A stretch of 64,000 nt of DNA from Candidatus Cryptobacteroides intestinigallinarum (GTDB lineage Bacteria; Bacteroidota; Bacteroidia; Bacteroidales; UBA932). The notes under the pieces are model-generated. The model had not been told where the DNA came from. It made no database searches and worked only from the letters and a program-made list of their open reading frames with translations. Each line of letters begins with the position of its first letter. The stretch's first letter is position 1. The stretch lies in assembly GCA_017694785.1 (NCBI GenBank), contig JADIMK010000074.1, positions 31,543 to 95,542 of the forward strand, read 5' to 3'. The position numbers were made by a program, and so were the translations under genes. Below, in pieces: positions 1-8,600 of the stretch.

Positions 1-1
1 C

Positions 2-1498
2 CAGATGTTCCAGGTATGGAAACAATGGTCAGACTTTACGCAGATGGGCGAATATATCGTCTCTGCCGAGAACCTGTTCTCCGATACTGAATATTATGCC
101 TACGCTTTCGGACTTGAGGACAAGGGGCTTGTCACGACTAATTTCCAGAAAATGTCGTTCACTACAAATCCATACAGAATTACGGATGACTGTACGTTCG
201 ACATCACCTCGGAAGTCAGCACTTCATACATGGCGGACTTTGTTATCACGCCGAGCAATCCTGACACAAGGTATTACATCACATGTCTCACTACGGACTA
301 CGTGCTTTCATATTCGATGGCAGACCTGGCCACAGTGATCATCAATGATGCGAATGAATACAATTATGACTGGATGAACGGTCCATATACATTCTTCGGC
401 AAACAGACTTTGAATTCATACAGGGATCTCGACATCATGCCTCTTGAACCGTCCACCAACTACACTCTTGTACTTTTCGGAGTAAACGGGGACGGGGAGA
501 GAACTACGGATGTGTTCACCGAACAGTTCAGGACAGATGTACTCACTCCGTCCGACATGACATTCGGCTTGGGTGTCACTGACGTGATGACTTCCAGCGT
601 GACACTCACGTGCGAGCCTTCACGCGATGACGAGCTTTATGTACTCGGATGCATGCCTGTGAGCAGATATCAGGAATATGGTTCCGACGAGGCTGCGATT
701 GCGGCTGTAGTCGAGTATTGGAGCAACAGCAGCATGTACAGGGTGACATATTCAGGCGAAAAGCAGCTTCAGACCAATATTGACATCTTCTACAACAGCA
801 TAAAGCCGAACACTGACTATTATGTGTTCGCGTTCGGATATATGGGAGCCGTGACGACTGGAATCACGAAGATGCGCTTCACCACTCCTGGTTCGGATGT
901 CCCGGTAAGTGACGCATCGGTATCTATCGATTATGTCATTGAAGACGGCAACACACTTGTGCTTCAAGATCCTTATACCTATCCACCTGAACAGTGGGGC
1001 GACAAAGCTGCGGCCAGAATCACGGTCACTCCTGGCGAAGGGGCGCAGGGATGGTATTTCGTGACATTCACGAATTCGTTCAGCGACATCTACCTTATGC
1101 CGACCGACGAACTCATAGAGAATGTGAAGAAATACGGCAGCTACAATGTCGAGTCTCATCTGGTGAAGATGGACTGGTATTCCAGCATCGTGGCCGTTGC
1201 AGTGCCTGTGGATGCCGAAGGTATCTACGGAAAGCCTGTGATCGTGGAAATCGTCGCATCTTACCCGTCTTCATCGGTATATGGTGTCACACCGTCTTTC
1301 AGACCGGTTGTGATAGTTTCCCCTGATCTGACCGACCGTTCCGGCCATGCGGCTGAACGTCCGTTCGAGGTGAAGGGATACAAGGCTGCCGTAAGGGAGG
1401 ATTTCAACAGCCGTTTCAATGTAGAAGCCCGCTCTGCGGAAGTCCCTGCCGGACATGAAAGAATGTTCGGCTGGGAAGCGGAGCGGGCAGTACAATAG
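2..1498 (+). CDS. Extracellular protein with fibronectin-III-like repeats, N-terminus outside window
   Basis: The frame is open to the left edge, so the true start and any signal peptide lie outside the window. At least three segments end in a similar aromatic-rich strand motif followed by FTT or FRT (about residues 29-54, 151-176 and 272-295 of the visible part), the usual look of the last strands of FN3-like beta-sandwich domains in Bacteroidetes surface proteins. A less repetitive C-terminal part follows, ending in a hydrophilic tail. No catalytic motif is recognisable. Such proteins are usually secreted or lipid-anchored and take part in binding or display. The next gene is convergent, so no operon partner is visible here. 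The coding call is firm; the function is unknown. Confidence 0.75.
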   Translation, partial: QMFQVWKQWSDFTQMGEYIVSAENLFSDTEYYAYAFGLEDKGLVTTNFQKMSFTTNPYRITDDCTFDITSEVSTSYMADFVITPSNPDTRYYITCLTTDYVLSYSMADLATVIINDANEYNYDWMNGPYTFFGKQTLNSYRDLDIMPLEPSTNYTLVLFGVNGDGERTTDVFTEQFRTDVLTPSDMTFGLGVTDVMTSSVTLTCEPSRDDELYVLGCMPVSRYQEYGSDEAAIAAVVEYWSNSSMYRVTYSGEKQLQTNIDIFYNSIKPNTDYYVFAFGYMGAVTTGITKMRFTTPGSDVPVSDASVSIDYVIEDGNTLVLQDPYTYPPEQWGDKAAARITVTPGEGAQGWYFVTFTNSFSDIYLMPTDELIENVKKYGSYNVESHLVKMDWYSSIVAVAVPVDAEGIYGKPVIVEIVASYPSSSVYGVTPSFRPVVIVSPDLTDRSGHAAERPFEVKGYKAAVREDFNSRFNVEARSAEVPAGHERMFGWEAERAVQ

Positions 1499-1558
1499 CC
1501 TGAACGGCTTCAGTCACAGACAGGCAATGAGGGGGACCGGTGCGGCAGCTTCGCGTAG

Positions 1559-2638
1559 CTATTCCGTCTTCGGCATGTAAGTGTTGAAGAAGTCCTCTAT
1601 CTTGTCAAAAGGTATCTTGTCAAAATTGTCGTAAAGATCCGTATGGCTTGCTCCCGGTATGATCAGAAGTTCTTTGTTGGCACCTTTGAGCTTTTTGAAA
1701 GTGTCTTCGCTGAAATAGCGGGAGTGGGCTTTTTCACCATGTATCAGAAGGACTGCACTCCTGATTTCACCGGCATAGGTGAGCAGCGGCATGTTCAGGA
1801 ATGAAAGGGACGAGGTCTTGTTCCAGCCTGAATTGGAGTTGAGGGAACGTTTGTGATAGCCTCTCGGTGTCTTGTAGTAGGCGTGATAGTCTTTTACGAA
1901 CTGGGGAGCATCCTCAGGGAGCGGATCCACGACTCCGCCCGCAAGCGCACAGGTGCCGTTTCTGTAGTCTTCAGTACGCTGGTTGCTGAGAGTTTCCCGT
2001 AATTCATGACGGGCAGGTTCATTGTCGGCTGCATCGAAATAGCCGTTGGCCGTCACCCTGCTCATGTCGTACATGGTCGATGCCACAGTCGCCTTGATAC
2101 GGGTGTCGATGGCTGCCGCGTTGACGGCCATGCTGCCCCATCCGCAGATGCCGAGTATCCCGATGCGGGATGAATCCGCCTGTTCCAGTGTCGAGAGGAA
2201 ATCGACCGCGGCACAGAAATCTTCTGTGTTGATGTCTGGCGATGCAACATATCGCGGCTCGCCGGAGCTTTCTCCGGTGAATGACGGGTCGAATGCGATG
2301 GTCAGGAAGCCTCTTTCTGCCAATGTCTGTGCATAAAGTCCTGAAGACTGCTCCTTTACAGCTCCGAAAGGTCCGCTGACTGCTATCGCCGGGAGCTTTC
2401 CTTCAGCATTTTTCGGTACATACATATCTGCGGCAAGCGTGATGCCGTATCTGTTTGTGAATGTCACTTTGCTGTGGCTGACTTTGTTGCTCTGCGGGAA
2501 TACCTTGTCCCACTCAGTTGTCATCTGCAGATTCTCCATATCTTTTTTCTCATTTGTTCCTGTACAGGATATGATGGCAAATGATGATGCGATGCATGCA
2601 GCCATCGATGCCAATGCTGTAAGATGTAGCTTTCTCAT
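1559..2638 (-). CDS. Secreted alpha/beta hydrolase (dienelactone-hydrolase-like lipoprotein)
   Basis: The 359-residue product starts with a lipoprotein signal (AIISC lipobox at about residue 25), so it is probably anchored in the periplasm or outer membrane. The fold signature is an alpha/beta hydrolase of the dienelactone-hydrolase/YcjY type: the nucleophile elbow reads GICGWG, with Cys where most esterases have Ser, and a C-terminal PGASHTDLYD motif supplies the catalytic His. A hydrolytic role on an ester or lactone is expected, but the substrate is unknown. It stands alone, with a candidate promoter at 2724-2731 and two copies of a 17-nt repeat between promoter and gene. Confidence 0.8.
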   Translation of the reverse strand: MRKLHLTALASMAACIASSFAIISCTGTNEKKDMENLQMTTEWDKVFPQSNKVSHSKVTFTNRYGITLAADMYVPKNAEGKLPAIAVSGPFGAVKEQSSGLYAQTLAERGFLTIAFDPSFTGESSGEPRYVASPDINTEDFCAAVDFLSTLEQADSSRIGILGICGWGSMAVNAAAIDTRIKATVASTMYDMSRVTANGYFDAADNEPARHELRETLSNQRTEDYRNGTCALAGGVVDPLPEDAPQFVKDYHAYYKTPRGYHKRSLNSNSGWNKTSSLSFLNMPLLTYAGEIRSAVLLIHGEKAHSRYFSEDTFKKLKGANKELLIIPGASHTDLYDNFDKIPFDKIEDFFNTYMPKTE

Positions 2639-2655
2639 CGTATATAGATTTTCTT

Positions 2656-2696
2656 GTGGTCTCCTGAAGTCAAAGTCAGGTGGTCTCCTGAAGTCA
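2656..2696 (-). repeat. Spaced direct repeat (2 x 17 nt, period 24) in the hydrolase 5' leader
   Basis: Two perfect copies of GTGGTCTCCTGAAGTCA (plus strand) occur at 2656-2672 and 2680-2696. They lie between the candidate -7 box at 2724-2731 and the hydrolase start at 2638, so they should be in its 5' untranslated region. The 24-bp period would put both copies on nearly the same DNA face. They could be an operator, an RNA element or a slippage duplication. Confidence 0.7.
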
Positions 2697-2723
2697 TGCG
2701 GCAGCTCCGCCTGTCCTTTGATG

Positions 2724-2731
2724 CAAAGTTA
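2724..2731 (-). promoter_or_regulatory. Candidate sigma-ABfr -7 box (TAACTTTG) for the hydrolase gene
   Basis: TAACTTTG on the minus strand matches TAnnTTTG exactly and lies 86 nt before the hydrolase start. No clear -33 TTTG was seen at the usual spacing. Confidence 0.5.
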
Positions 2732-2791
2732 GCCAGGCTGAACCGGATCCGGATAGCCGCCTTACGGGAAATTTTACCGTTATTACTGATT

Positions 2792-2836
2792 TATCGGATG
2801 TCCTGTTTATCTGGTTCCTGTCTATCGGATGTCCTG
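2792..2836. repeat. Direct repeat of the permease gene 3' end (2 x 14 nt, period 31)
   Basis: TATCGGATGTCCTG occurs at 2792-2805 and again at 2823-2836. The right copy encodes the last residues and stop of the LolC/E-type permease (QDIR-stop); the left copy duplicates this gene end in the downstream gap. It looks like a short tandem duplication. Confidence 0.65.
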
Positions 2837-4075
2837 GACTTCGCTCCCGTCAGAAGGGACTCCTGATTCTCTTCTGTAGAACGAAGCTACAGGAAGCAGG
2901 GCAATAAGATAACCTATAATGGCTACAGCTGCCGCAGTTACAAGTATGTCCTGCCATGAGATGATGACAGGGTAGGCCTGTACTATGAAGTTCCCCGGCA
3001 TCTTGATGAAGCCGTAATGCTGCTGGAGCAGAGACAGTCCTACTCCTGAGACCAGTCCGGCTGCCAGTCCGAGCAGAGATATCATCCATCCTTCAAGAAT
3101 GAAGATCTGCTTTAGCAGACTGTCTTTCGCCCCCATGCTGCGGAATGTCATTATGTCTCCTCTTTTCTCGATTATGAGCATAGATAGCGAACCGAATATG
3201 TTGAAGGCGATTATTATTATTACAAATATGAGTATAAGATATATGGAGGCTTTCTCATATTTCATCATCCTGTACAGGGATGTGTTCTGCTCAAAGCGGT
3301 CGCTGACCTTGTATTCCGTCCCCAGCCTCTGCCGCATCTCTTCCTTGACCCGGCGGATCTCCTTTTCTGAAGCTCCTTCCATCCTTATCTCGACGGCCGA
3401 GACCTCATCGTCATATTCAAGAAGCTCCCTCATCTTTTCTATCGGGACGACAAGAAGTTCATTGTCGACCTCATTGTTGATTGAGAAAGTGCATGAAGGA
3501 TATACATTGACGGACTCTACCGCTGCCGCAGGATTTGAAAGGGAGATATTCCTTGTCCTGGACGGGAAATACAGGCTGATCGGGGAGACGAACCTCGGAT
3601 TTATCCCCAGTCTCCAGGCGAGACCGGTCCCTGCCGCCGCAAGAGGTACATCTCCCCTGTGGAGCGAGAATTCACCGTTGCGGACATGTCCCCTGAGTGG
3701 AGAGTCCTGTTCGTATATTGCATCCACTCCCTTGGCCTTTGCCACGCTCTGCTTGCCGTCGTAGCTTATGAAGACATTTTCTTCAAGTACAGTACAGATG
3801 CCTGTGACAGATGCCTGCCCGTATGCCCAGTCGAAGGCAGGGGAGTCCGGGACAAAGACCTTGCCCTGGGCTGGCGTCACAAGAAGTTCGGGCTCGACAT
3901 TACCCAGCATTGACCTTACCAGGGCGTCGAACCCGTTGTAGACTGACAATATGATGATAAGGGCCGCTGTACCGATGGCCATGCCGATGGCGCTTATCGC
4001 CGAGATGATGTTTATCACATTGTGTGACTTCTTGGCGAAAAGATAGCGCCATGCTATGAAAAACTGCAGTTTCAT
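2822..4075 (-). CDS. LolC/LolE-type ABC transporter permease
   Basis: Inner-membrane permease of the MacB/FtsX-like class, the type that with an ATPase such as LolD extracts lipoproteins from the inner membrane. The N-terminus reads IAWRYLFAKKSHNVINIIS and runs into the first transmembrane helix. A periplasmic domain of roughly 200 residues follows, then three closely packed helices in the last third (starting around IYLILIFVIIIIAFNIF). This is the usual four-helix layout at the usual length. I chose the second Met (417 aa) because the family begins MxxxxxIAxRYLF; an ATG 15 nt upstream is possible. It lies 34 nt after rbfA and is probably cotranscribed with tyrS-rbfA. The cognate ATPase is not in the window. 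Confidence 0.85.
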   Translation of the reverse strand: MKLQFFIAWRYLFAKKSHNVINIISAISAIGMAIGTAALIIILSVYNGFDALVRSMLGNVEPELLVTPAQGKVFVPDSPAFDWAYGQASVTGICTVLEENVFISYDGKQSVAKAKGVDAIYEQDSPLRGHVRNGEFSLHRGDVPLAAAGTGLAWRLGINPRFVSPISLYFPSRTRNISLSNPAAAVESVNVYPSCTFSINNEVDNELLVVPIEKMRELLEYDDEVSAVEIRMEGASEKEIRRVKEEMRQRLGTEYKVSDRFEQNTSLYRMMKYEKASIYLILIFVIIIIAFNIFGSLSMLIIEKRGDIMTFRSMGAKDSLLKQIFILEGWMISLLGLAAGLVSGVGLSLLQQHYGFIKMPGNFIVQAYPVIISWQDILVTAAAVAIIGYLIALLPVASFYRRESGVPSDGSEVQDIR

Positions 4076-4109
4076 CGGCTTCCCCGGCATCAGCGGATCT
4101 CTGTCAGAC

Positions 4110-4454
4110 CTATTTCTTGAGAAGTTCCTCTATATGCTCTACATAATCCAGGGAATCATCTCTGAAGAATGTGATCTCCGGCACGATGCGGAGCTGCTTT
4201 GCCACCTTGTTGCCGAGCTCTCCGCGGAGAGCCTTGCTGTCGGCTTCAAGAGCTTCCATGACCTTCGGAGCCTTGTCCGAAGGAAAGATGCTTACATATA
4301 TCTTTGCTATTGAAAGATCAGGGCTGACCTTGACTCCGCTCACAGACACGAGTGCCCCGTCGAATGTGGCCATGCCTTTGCTGCGGATGATTTCAGCCAT
4401 GTCCCGCTGTATCTCACGGGCTACTTTCAGCTGTCTTGTAGATTCCTGTTCCAT
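4110..4454 (-). CDS. rbfA: Ribosome-binding factor A
   Basis: A 114-residue protein of the RbfA family, the KH-type factor that binds the 30S subunit and is needed for 16S rRNA 5'-end maturation and cold growth. It opens with the typical RQLKVAREIQRDMAEII helix and has the conserved VSGVKVSPDLSIAKIYVSIF strand region. The start was set at MEQEST: length then fits the family, while the upstream extension of the open frame carries no family features. It sits between tyrS and the LolC/E-like permease on the same strand. Confidence 0.92.
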   Translation of the reverse strand: MEQESTRQLKVAREIQRDMAEIIRSKGMATFDGALVSVSGVKVSPDLSIAKIYVSIFPSDKAPKVMEALEADSKALRGELGNKVAKQLRIVPEITFFRDDSLDYVEHIEELLKK

Positions 4455-4521
4455 AATTCTTGTCTTTTTGCCGGTCTGTATGATATGATTATATCCACGG
4501 ACCGGTGATTGTGCTGATATG

Positions 4522-5811
4522 CTATGCGAGCACAATTATGAAGTAGTTCTTCTTGCCTTTCTGGGCGAGGATGTACTTGCCGTTGAGGACAGATTCCTCA
4601 CCTATCACTGCATTGATGTCTGTCACCTTCTCCTTGTCAATGCTGACTCCACCTGCCTGTATCATCTTGCGGCATTCTCCCTTGGACGGGAATACCGATG
4701 TCTCCACAGCGAGAAGGTCTATGACATTGGCCGGAAGCTTGTCTGCTGCAACCTCAAAGGTCGGGACTCCTTCGAATACCTGGAGGAAGGTCTTTTCGTC
4801 GAGCTTCCTGAGGGAGTCTGAAGTAACGTTCCCGAAGAGCATCTCAGAAGCTGCGACAGCCTTTGAGTACTCCTCTTCACCGTGTACCATGATGGTTATC
4901 TCCTTCGCAAGGAGCTTCTGGAGCTTCCTCAGGTGTGGTGCCTGCTGATGCTCTGCGATGGCGCTTTCGATTTCTTCGCGGCTGAGCATCGTGAATATCT
5001 TGATGTATCTTGCCGCATCCTCATCTGATACGTTGAGCCAGAACTGGTAGAACTGGTAAGGGGAAGTCCTTTCCGGATCAAGCCAGATGTTGCCTTTCTC
5101 AGTCTTTCCGAACTTTCCTCCGTCTGCCTTGGTGATGAGTGGGCAGGTGAGGGCGTATGCTTCCTTGCCGAGGATTCTTCTGATGAGTTCGCTTCCTGTG
5201 GTGATGTTGCCCCACTGGTCGCTTCCGCCCATCTGGAGGGTACAGCCCTTGTGCTCATAGAGCCAGAGGTAGTCGTAGCCCTGGAGGAGCTGGTAGGTGA
5301 ATTCGGTGAATGACATTCCTTCGCGGGACTCGGACGAAAGTCTCTTCTTGACAGAATCCTTGGCCATCATGTAGTTGACAGTGATGTGCTTGCCTATGTC
5401 CCTGGTGAAGTCGATGAAAGAGTATCCCTTCATCCAGTCATAGTTGTTGACAAGCTCTGCCTTGTTTGGCGCATCTGATTCGAAGTCAAGGAACTTCGAG
5501 AGCTGCTTCCTGATGCAGGCCACATTGTGGGCGAGGGTCTCTTCGTCAAGCAGATTCCTTTCCTGGGACTTCATCGATGGGTCTCCGATCATTCCCGTGG
5601 CTCCGCCGATGAGGGCGAAAGGCTTATGTCCGCAGTTCTGGAAATGTTTGAGTATCATTATACTTACAAGATGCCCGATATGGAGGGAGTCGGCTGTAGG
5701 GTCAATGCCGACGTATGCAGCTGTCGGGCCTTCCATGAGTTTCTCTTCTGTGCCTGGCATGATGTCCTGGAGCATGCCTCTCCATCTGAGTTCTTCTACA
5801 AAATTCTTCAT
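4522..5811 (-). CDS. tyrS: Tyrosyl-tRNA synthetase
   Basis: Class I aminoacyl-tRNA synthetase that charges tRNA-Tyr in the cytoplasm. The signature HIGH is at residues 44-47. The second motif is KFGKT (in the KMSKS position), and a C-terminal S4-like RNA-binding domain follows ([13 protein letters not shown]). The length of 429 residues is normal. The start is placed at [12 protein letters not shown], the usual family beginning; the open frame extends 12 codons upstream but that part is not conserved in character. Candidate promoter at 5852-5859. First gene of a probable tyrS-rbfA-permease unit. Confidence 0.96.
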   Translation of the reverse strand: MKNFVEELRWRGMLQDIMPGTEEKLMEGPTAAYVGIDPTADSLHIGHLVSIMILKHFQNCGHKPFALIGGATGMIGDPSMKSQERNLLDEETLAHNVACIRKQLSKFLDFESDAPNKAELVNNYDWMKGYSFIDFTRDIGKHITVNYMMAKDSVKKRLSSESREGMSFTEFTYQLLQGYDYLWLYEHKGCTLQMGGSDQWGNITTGSELIRRILGKEAYALTCPLITKADGGKFGKTEKGNIWLDPERTSPYQFYQFWLNVSDEDAARYIKIFTMLSREEIESAIAEHQQAPHLRKLQKLLAKEITIMVHGEEEYSKAVAASEMLFGNVTSDSLRKLDEKTFLQVFEGVPTFEVAADKLPANVIDLLAVETSVFPSKGECRKMIQAGGVSIDKEKVTDINAVIGEESVLNGKYILAQKGKKNYFIIVLA

Positions 5812-5851
5812 CGGATGAATATATTTGTCGTATAGACTGTTCTGCAAACTG

Positions 5852-5859
5852 CAAAGATA
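5852..5859 (-). promoter_or_regulatory. Candidate -7 box (TATCTTTG) for tyrS
   Basis: TATCTTTG on the minus strand, 41 nt before the tyrS start, matches TAnnTTTG. No exact -33 TTTG at ideal spacing. Confidence 0.5.
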
Positions 5860-5913
5860 ATCAAAATACTGCTATAAATGTCAGTCCGATGTTCTCCATT
5901 AAAAAAAGATTGC

Positions 5914-5921
5914 TAAATTTG
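5914..5921 (+). promoter_or_regulatory. Candidate -7 box (TAAATTTG) for tpiA
   Basis: TAAATTTG matches TAnnTTTG and lies 59 nt before the tpiA start, divergent from the tyrS promoter candidate about 55 nt away. Confidence 0.55.
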
Positions 5922-5980
5922 CGCGGCCACGAAGAATGGCAGGACATGGTTCAGGACATAACTTTTAACATTATAATATC

Positions 5981-6733
5981 ATGAGAAAGAATATTGTAGC
6001 CGGAAACTGGAAGATGAACACTACAGTTCCGGAGGGAATCGAGCTCGCAAAGGCAGTTGTTGCAAAGGCTTCTGAAGTGCCTGCATCTGTGAAACTCATC
6101 ATCGCACCTCCATTTACACATCTCTATCCTGTTGCCGAAGTAGTAAAAGGATCGACAGTAGGTCTTTCTGCACAGAACTGCGCAGACAAGGAGAAAGGCG
6201 CATATACAGGTGAGGTTTCAGTGAAGATGCTTTCATCTGTAGGCTGCCAGTACACTATCCTCGGACACTCTGAGAGAAGACAGTACTACGGAGAGACTGA
6301 TGCAAAGCTCGTAGAGAAAGTTAAGCTTGCTATCGCAGAGGGACTTTCACCTATCTTCTGTGTAGGTGAGAACCTTGAGGAGCGTGAGGCAGGCCGTCAT
6401 TTCGATGTAGTTTCATCACAGGTGAAGAATGTCCTCTACACCCTTTCAGCAGAGGAGATGGCAAAGGTCATCGTAGCATACGAGCCGGTATGGGCCATCG
6501 GTACAGGCAAGACCGCTACCGCAGAGCAGGCTCAGGAGATCCACGCATGCATCCGTAAGGTGCTTGCCGAGAAATTCGGAGCCCTTGCAGAGGAGATCAC
6601 TATCCTCTACGGCGGAAGCTGCAAGCCATCAAACGCAAAGGAACTCTTCGCATGCCCAGACATCGACGGCGGACTCATCGGCGGTGCAGCCCTCAAGGCA
6701 GATGATTTCATCGCCATCGCACTGTCATTCTAG
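5981..6733 (+). CDS. tpiA: Triosephosphate isomerase
   Basis: Interconverts dihydroxyacetone phosphate and glyceraldehyde 3-phosphate in glycolysis and gluconeogenesis, in the cytoplasm. The 250-residue TIM barrel keeps all catalytic elements: Lys11 in AGNWKMN, His96 in HSERR, Glu168 in [13 protein letters not shown], and the phosphate-binding GGS and GGA loops near the C-terminus. Monocistronic: own promoter candidate upstream and a strong hairpin terminator about 50 nt downstream. In this organism it would receive triose phosphates from, among other sources, fructose released by the fructan locus at 35-50 kb. Confidence 0.98.
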   Translation: MRKNIVAGNWKMNTTVPEGIELAKAVVAKASEVPASVKLIIAPPFTHLYPVAEVVKGSTVGLSAQNCADKEKGAYTGEVSVKMLSSVGCQYTILGHSERRQYYGETDAKLVEKVKLAIAEGLSPIFCVGENLEEREAGRHFDVVSSQVKNVLYTLSAEEMAKVIVAYEPVWAIGTGKTATAEQAQEIHACIRKVLAEKFGALAEEITILYGGSCKPSNAKELFACPDIDGGLIGGAALKADDFIAIALSF

Positions 6734-6785
6734 TCTGCACCATGACCTCGCAGGCTCTATGCTGAGCCAGATGGTCACAATATAT

Positions 6786-6826
6786 GGAAGCCGCATCTTT
6801 TGTTGAAGGTGCGGCTTCCTTTTTTG
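6786..6826 (+). terminator. Rho-independent terminator after tpiA
   Basis: A 12-bp stem (GGAAGCCGCA core, one G-U pair; arms 6786-6797 and 6808-6819) is followed by a run of six T. Confidence 0.88.
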
Positions 6827-6849
6827 TTTCATAACTCTATTTTATTTCA

Positions 6850-6857
6850 TACCTTTG
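6850..6857 (+). promoter_or_regulatory. Candidate -7 box (TACCTTTG) for the M49-related peptidase
   Basis: TACCTTTG lies 24 nt before the start codon. A TTG at 6824-6826 is a possible -33 element, with a long 23-nt spacer, overlapping the T-run of the tpiA terminator. Confidence 0.5.
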
Positions 6858-6881
6858 GAGATTGTACCAATATTTGTGTAA

Positions 6882-8495
6882 ATGAAAAAAAGTATAGTTT
6901 ATCTTTCTGTCGCTGTAGCGGCTCTTTCGGCCATCTCTTCCTGTGCAGACAAGTCTGACGAAGACCTCCAGGCCAAGGTCAATGAATATGCGGTCGTCGA
7001 GCTTACCTCTCCTCTGCTTGACAACCTTTCAGCCAAGGACAAGGAAGTCCTCAATCTTTTCCGCTCTGCCGGACGTGTCATCGACAATCTCTTCTGGCAG
7101 CAGACATTCGGAGACAAGGACTCTCTCCTTTCACATCTGACAGATCAGGCAGCCAGGGAATATGCCCTGATCAACTATGGCCCGTGGGACCGCCTTGCAG
7201 ACAATGCACCTTTCATAGACGGATACGGCCCTAAGCCTCTAGGAGCGAACTATTATCCTGCTGATATCACTGCAGAGGAATTCGCTGCTTTCGATGATCC
7301 TGACAAGAACAGCCTGTACACTGTGCTCAGAAGGAATGAGGACGGATCTCTCAAATGCGTGTGGTACAGGGATGAATACAAGGCCCAGCTGGACGAGATC
7401 TGCCGTAGCCTTGAAGAAGCTGCTTCAATCACAGAGAATGCCGGTCTGAAGAACTATCTCCTCAAGAGGGTCGAGGCATTCCGCACAGATGACTACCTTG
7501 AAAGTGACCTGGCGTGGATGGATATGAAGGACAGCAAGATAGATATCGTGATCGGACCTATCGAGAACTACGATGACAAGCTCAATGAAGCCAAGGCTTC
7601 GTATGAGTGCTTCATACTCCTTAAAGACGAGGAGAGGAGCGCAGAGCTCGCTAAATATGTCGGTATGCTTCCTCAGCTCCAGACCATGCTGCCTTGCAAG
7701 CCTGAGTACAAGACTTTTGTCCCCGGCACTTCATCTGACCTCAATGTCTACGATGCGATATATTACTCCGGAGACTGCAATGCCGGCAGCAAGACCATAG
7801 CCATCAATCTTCCTAACGACGAAAGGGTGCATGCCCTCAAGGGAACCCGCAGGCTTCAGCTCCACAACAGCATCACTGCAAAGTTCGGCAAGATCCTTCT
7901 TCCTATCGGCCGTCTGCTTGTAGAGCCTGCACAGCGCAAGCATCTTCGTGACGAAGCCTTCTTCTGGAATGTTACTTTCCACGAGGTGGCACATGGCCTC
8001 GGCGTCAAGGAGACTGTCAACGGAAAGGGGAGTGTAGACGATGCCCTGGGCTCAGAGAAGACCACATGGGAAGAGGCAAAGGCCGATATCCTCGGGCTTT
8101 TCATGGTGTGCAGACTCATTGACATGAAGGAGATTCCTCTTATCTCAAAGGAAGATGCCATCACTACCTTTATCGCCGGTCTTGTGCGTTCGGTACGTTT
8201 CGGTGCCGCATCTTCTCACGGACGTGCAAACATGATGTGCTACAACTACATGAAGGAGAACGGAGCTTTCACAAGAAACAGTGACGGACTCTACCATATC
8301 GACTATGAGCAGGCCCTCAAGGCAATAGATTCTTGGGCTGAGCTCATCCTCACAACCCAGGCGGAAGGCAACTATGAGTTCGCCAAGGAATATGCTGCAA
8401 AGAATGCCGTAGTGCATGAGGCTCTGGCAGCCGATATCGCGAATGTCAACAGCCACGGAATCCCTAGGGACATCAGGTTTGACTTTGTCTGGTAG
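6882..8495 (+). CDS. M49-related zinc peptidase lipoprotein
   Basis: A 537-residue lipoprotein (lipobox AISSC, Cys21) related to the dipeptidyl-peptidase III family. The zinc site reads HEVAH at residues 367-371, with a downstream EEAKAD (397-402) like the EExxAD/E third-ligand motif of M49. True M49 enzymes have the one-residue-longer HExxGH, as in the second homologue at 17724-19739, so this is a divergent branch. It probably cleaves peptides in the periplasm or at the cell surface; specificity cannot be read from sequence. Flanked by its own promoter candidate and a terminator, so monocistronic. Confidence 0.8.
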   Translation: MKKSIVYLSVAVAALSAISSCADKSDEDLQAKVNEYAVVELTSPLLDNLSAKDKEVLNLFRSAGRVIDNLFWQQTFGDKDSLLSHLTDQAAREYALINYGPWDRLADNAPFIDGYGPKPLGANYYPADITAEEFAAFDDPDKNSLYTVLRRNEDGSLKCVWYRDEYKAQLDEICRSLEEAASITENAGLKNYLLKRVEAFRTDDYLESDLAWMDMKDSKIDIVIGPIENYDDKLNEAKASYECFILLKDEERSAELAKYVGMLPQLQTMLPCKPEYKTFVPGTSSDLNVYDAIYYSGDCNAGSKTIAINLPNDERVHALKGTRRLQLHNSITAKFGKILLPIGRLLVEPAQRKHLRDEAFFWNVTFHEVAHGLGVKETVNGKGSVDDALGSEKTTWEEAKADILGLFMVCRLIDMKEIPLISKEDAITTFIAGLVRSVRFGAASSHGRANMMCYNYMKENGAFTRNSDGLYHIDYEQALKAIDSWAELILTTQAEGNYEFAKEYAAKNAVVHEALAADIANVNSHGIPRDIRFDFVW

Positions 8496-8528
8496 CCTCT
8501 TGCCGGAACCTTATAATATGAAACAGAA

Positions 8529-8572
8529 AGAAGCCGACCCCAAAGCAATGGGTCGGCTTCTCTTTTCTTGTC
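8529..8572. terminator. Bidirectional terminator between convergent genes
   Basis: A 12-bp perfect stem (AAGCCGACCC core; arms 8529-8540 and 8550-8561, loop of nine) is followed by a T-rich tract on the plus strand and a weaker one on the minus strand. It separates the M49-related peptidase from the convergent kinase gene. Confidence 0.85.
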
Positions 8573-8597
8573 TGTATGGAGTTTTCTTGTCTATATG
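8563..8597. repeat. Near-perfect direct repeat (2 x 16 nt, period 19)
   Basis: TTTTCTTGTCTGTATG (8563-8578) and TTTTCTTGTCTATATG (8582-8597) differ at one base. They lie directly after the stop codon of the convergent kinase gene. Confidence 0.6.
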
Positions 8598-8600
8598 AAA

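Noticed and set aside
3099..3764. 221-aa open frame antisense to the LolC/E-type permease
   Set aside because: It lies wholly inside a clear membrane-protein gene and has no domain or own control signals; Ser/Ile-rich composition is that of a reverse-complement shadow.
5812..5980. T-box or other riboswitch before tyrS
   Set aside because: The leader would be only about 35 nt and contains no T-box sequence or stable stems; T-boxes are also not expected in Bacteroidetes.
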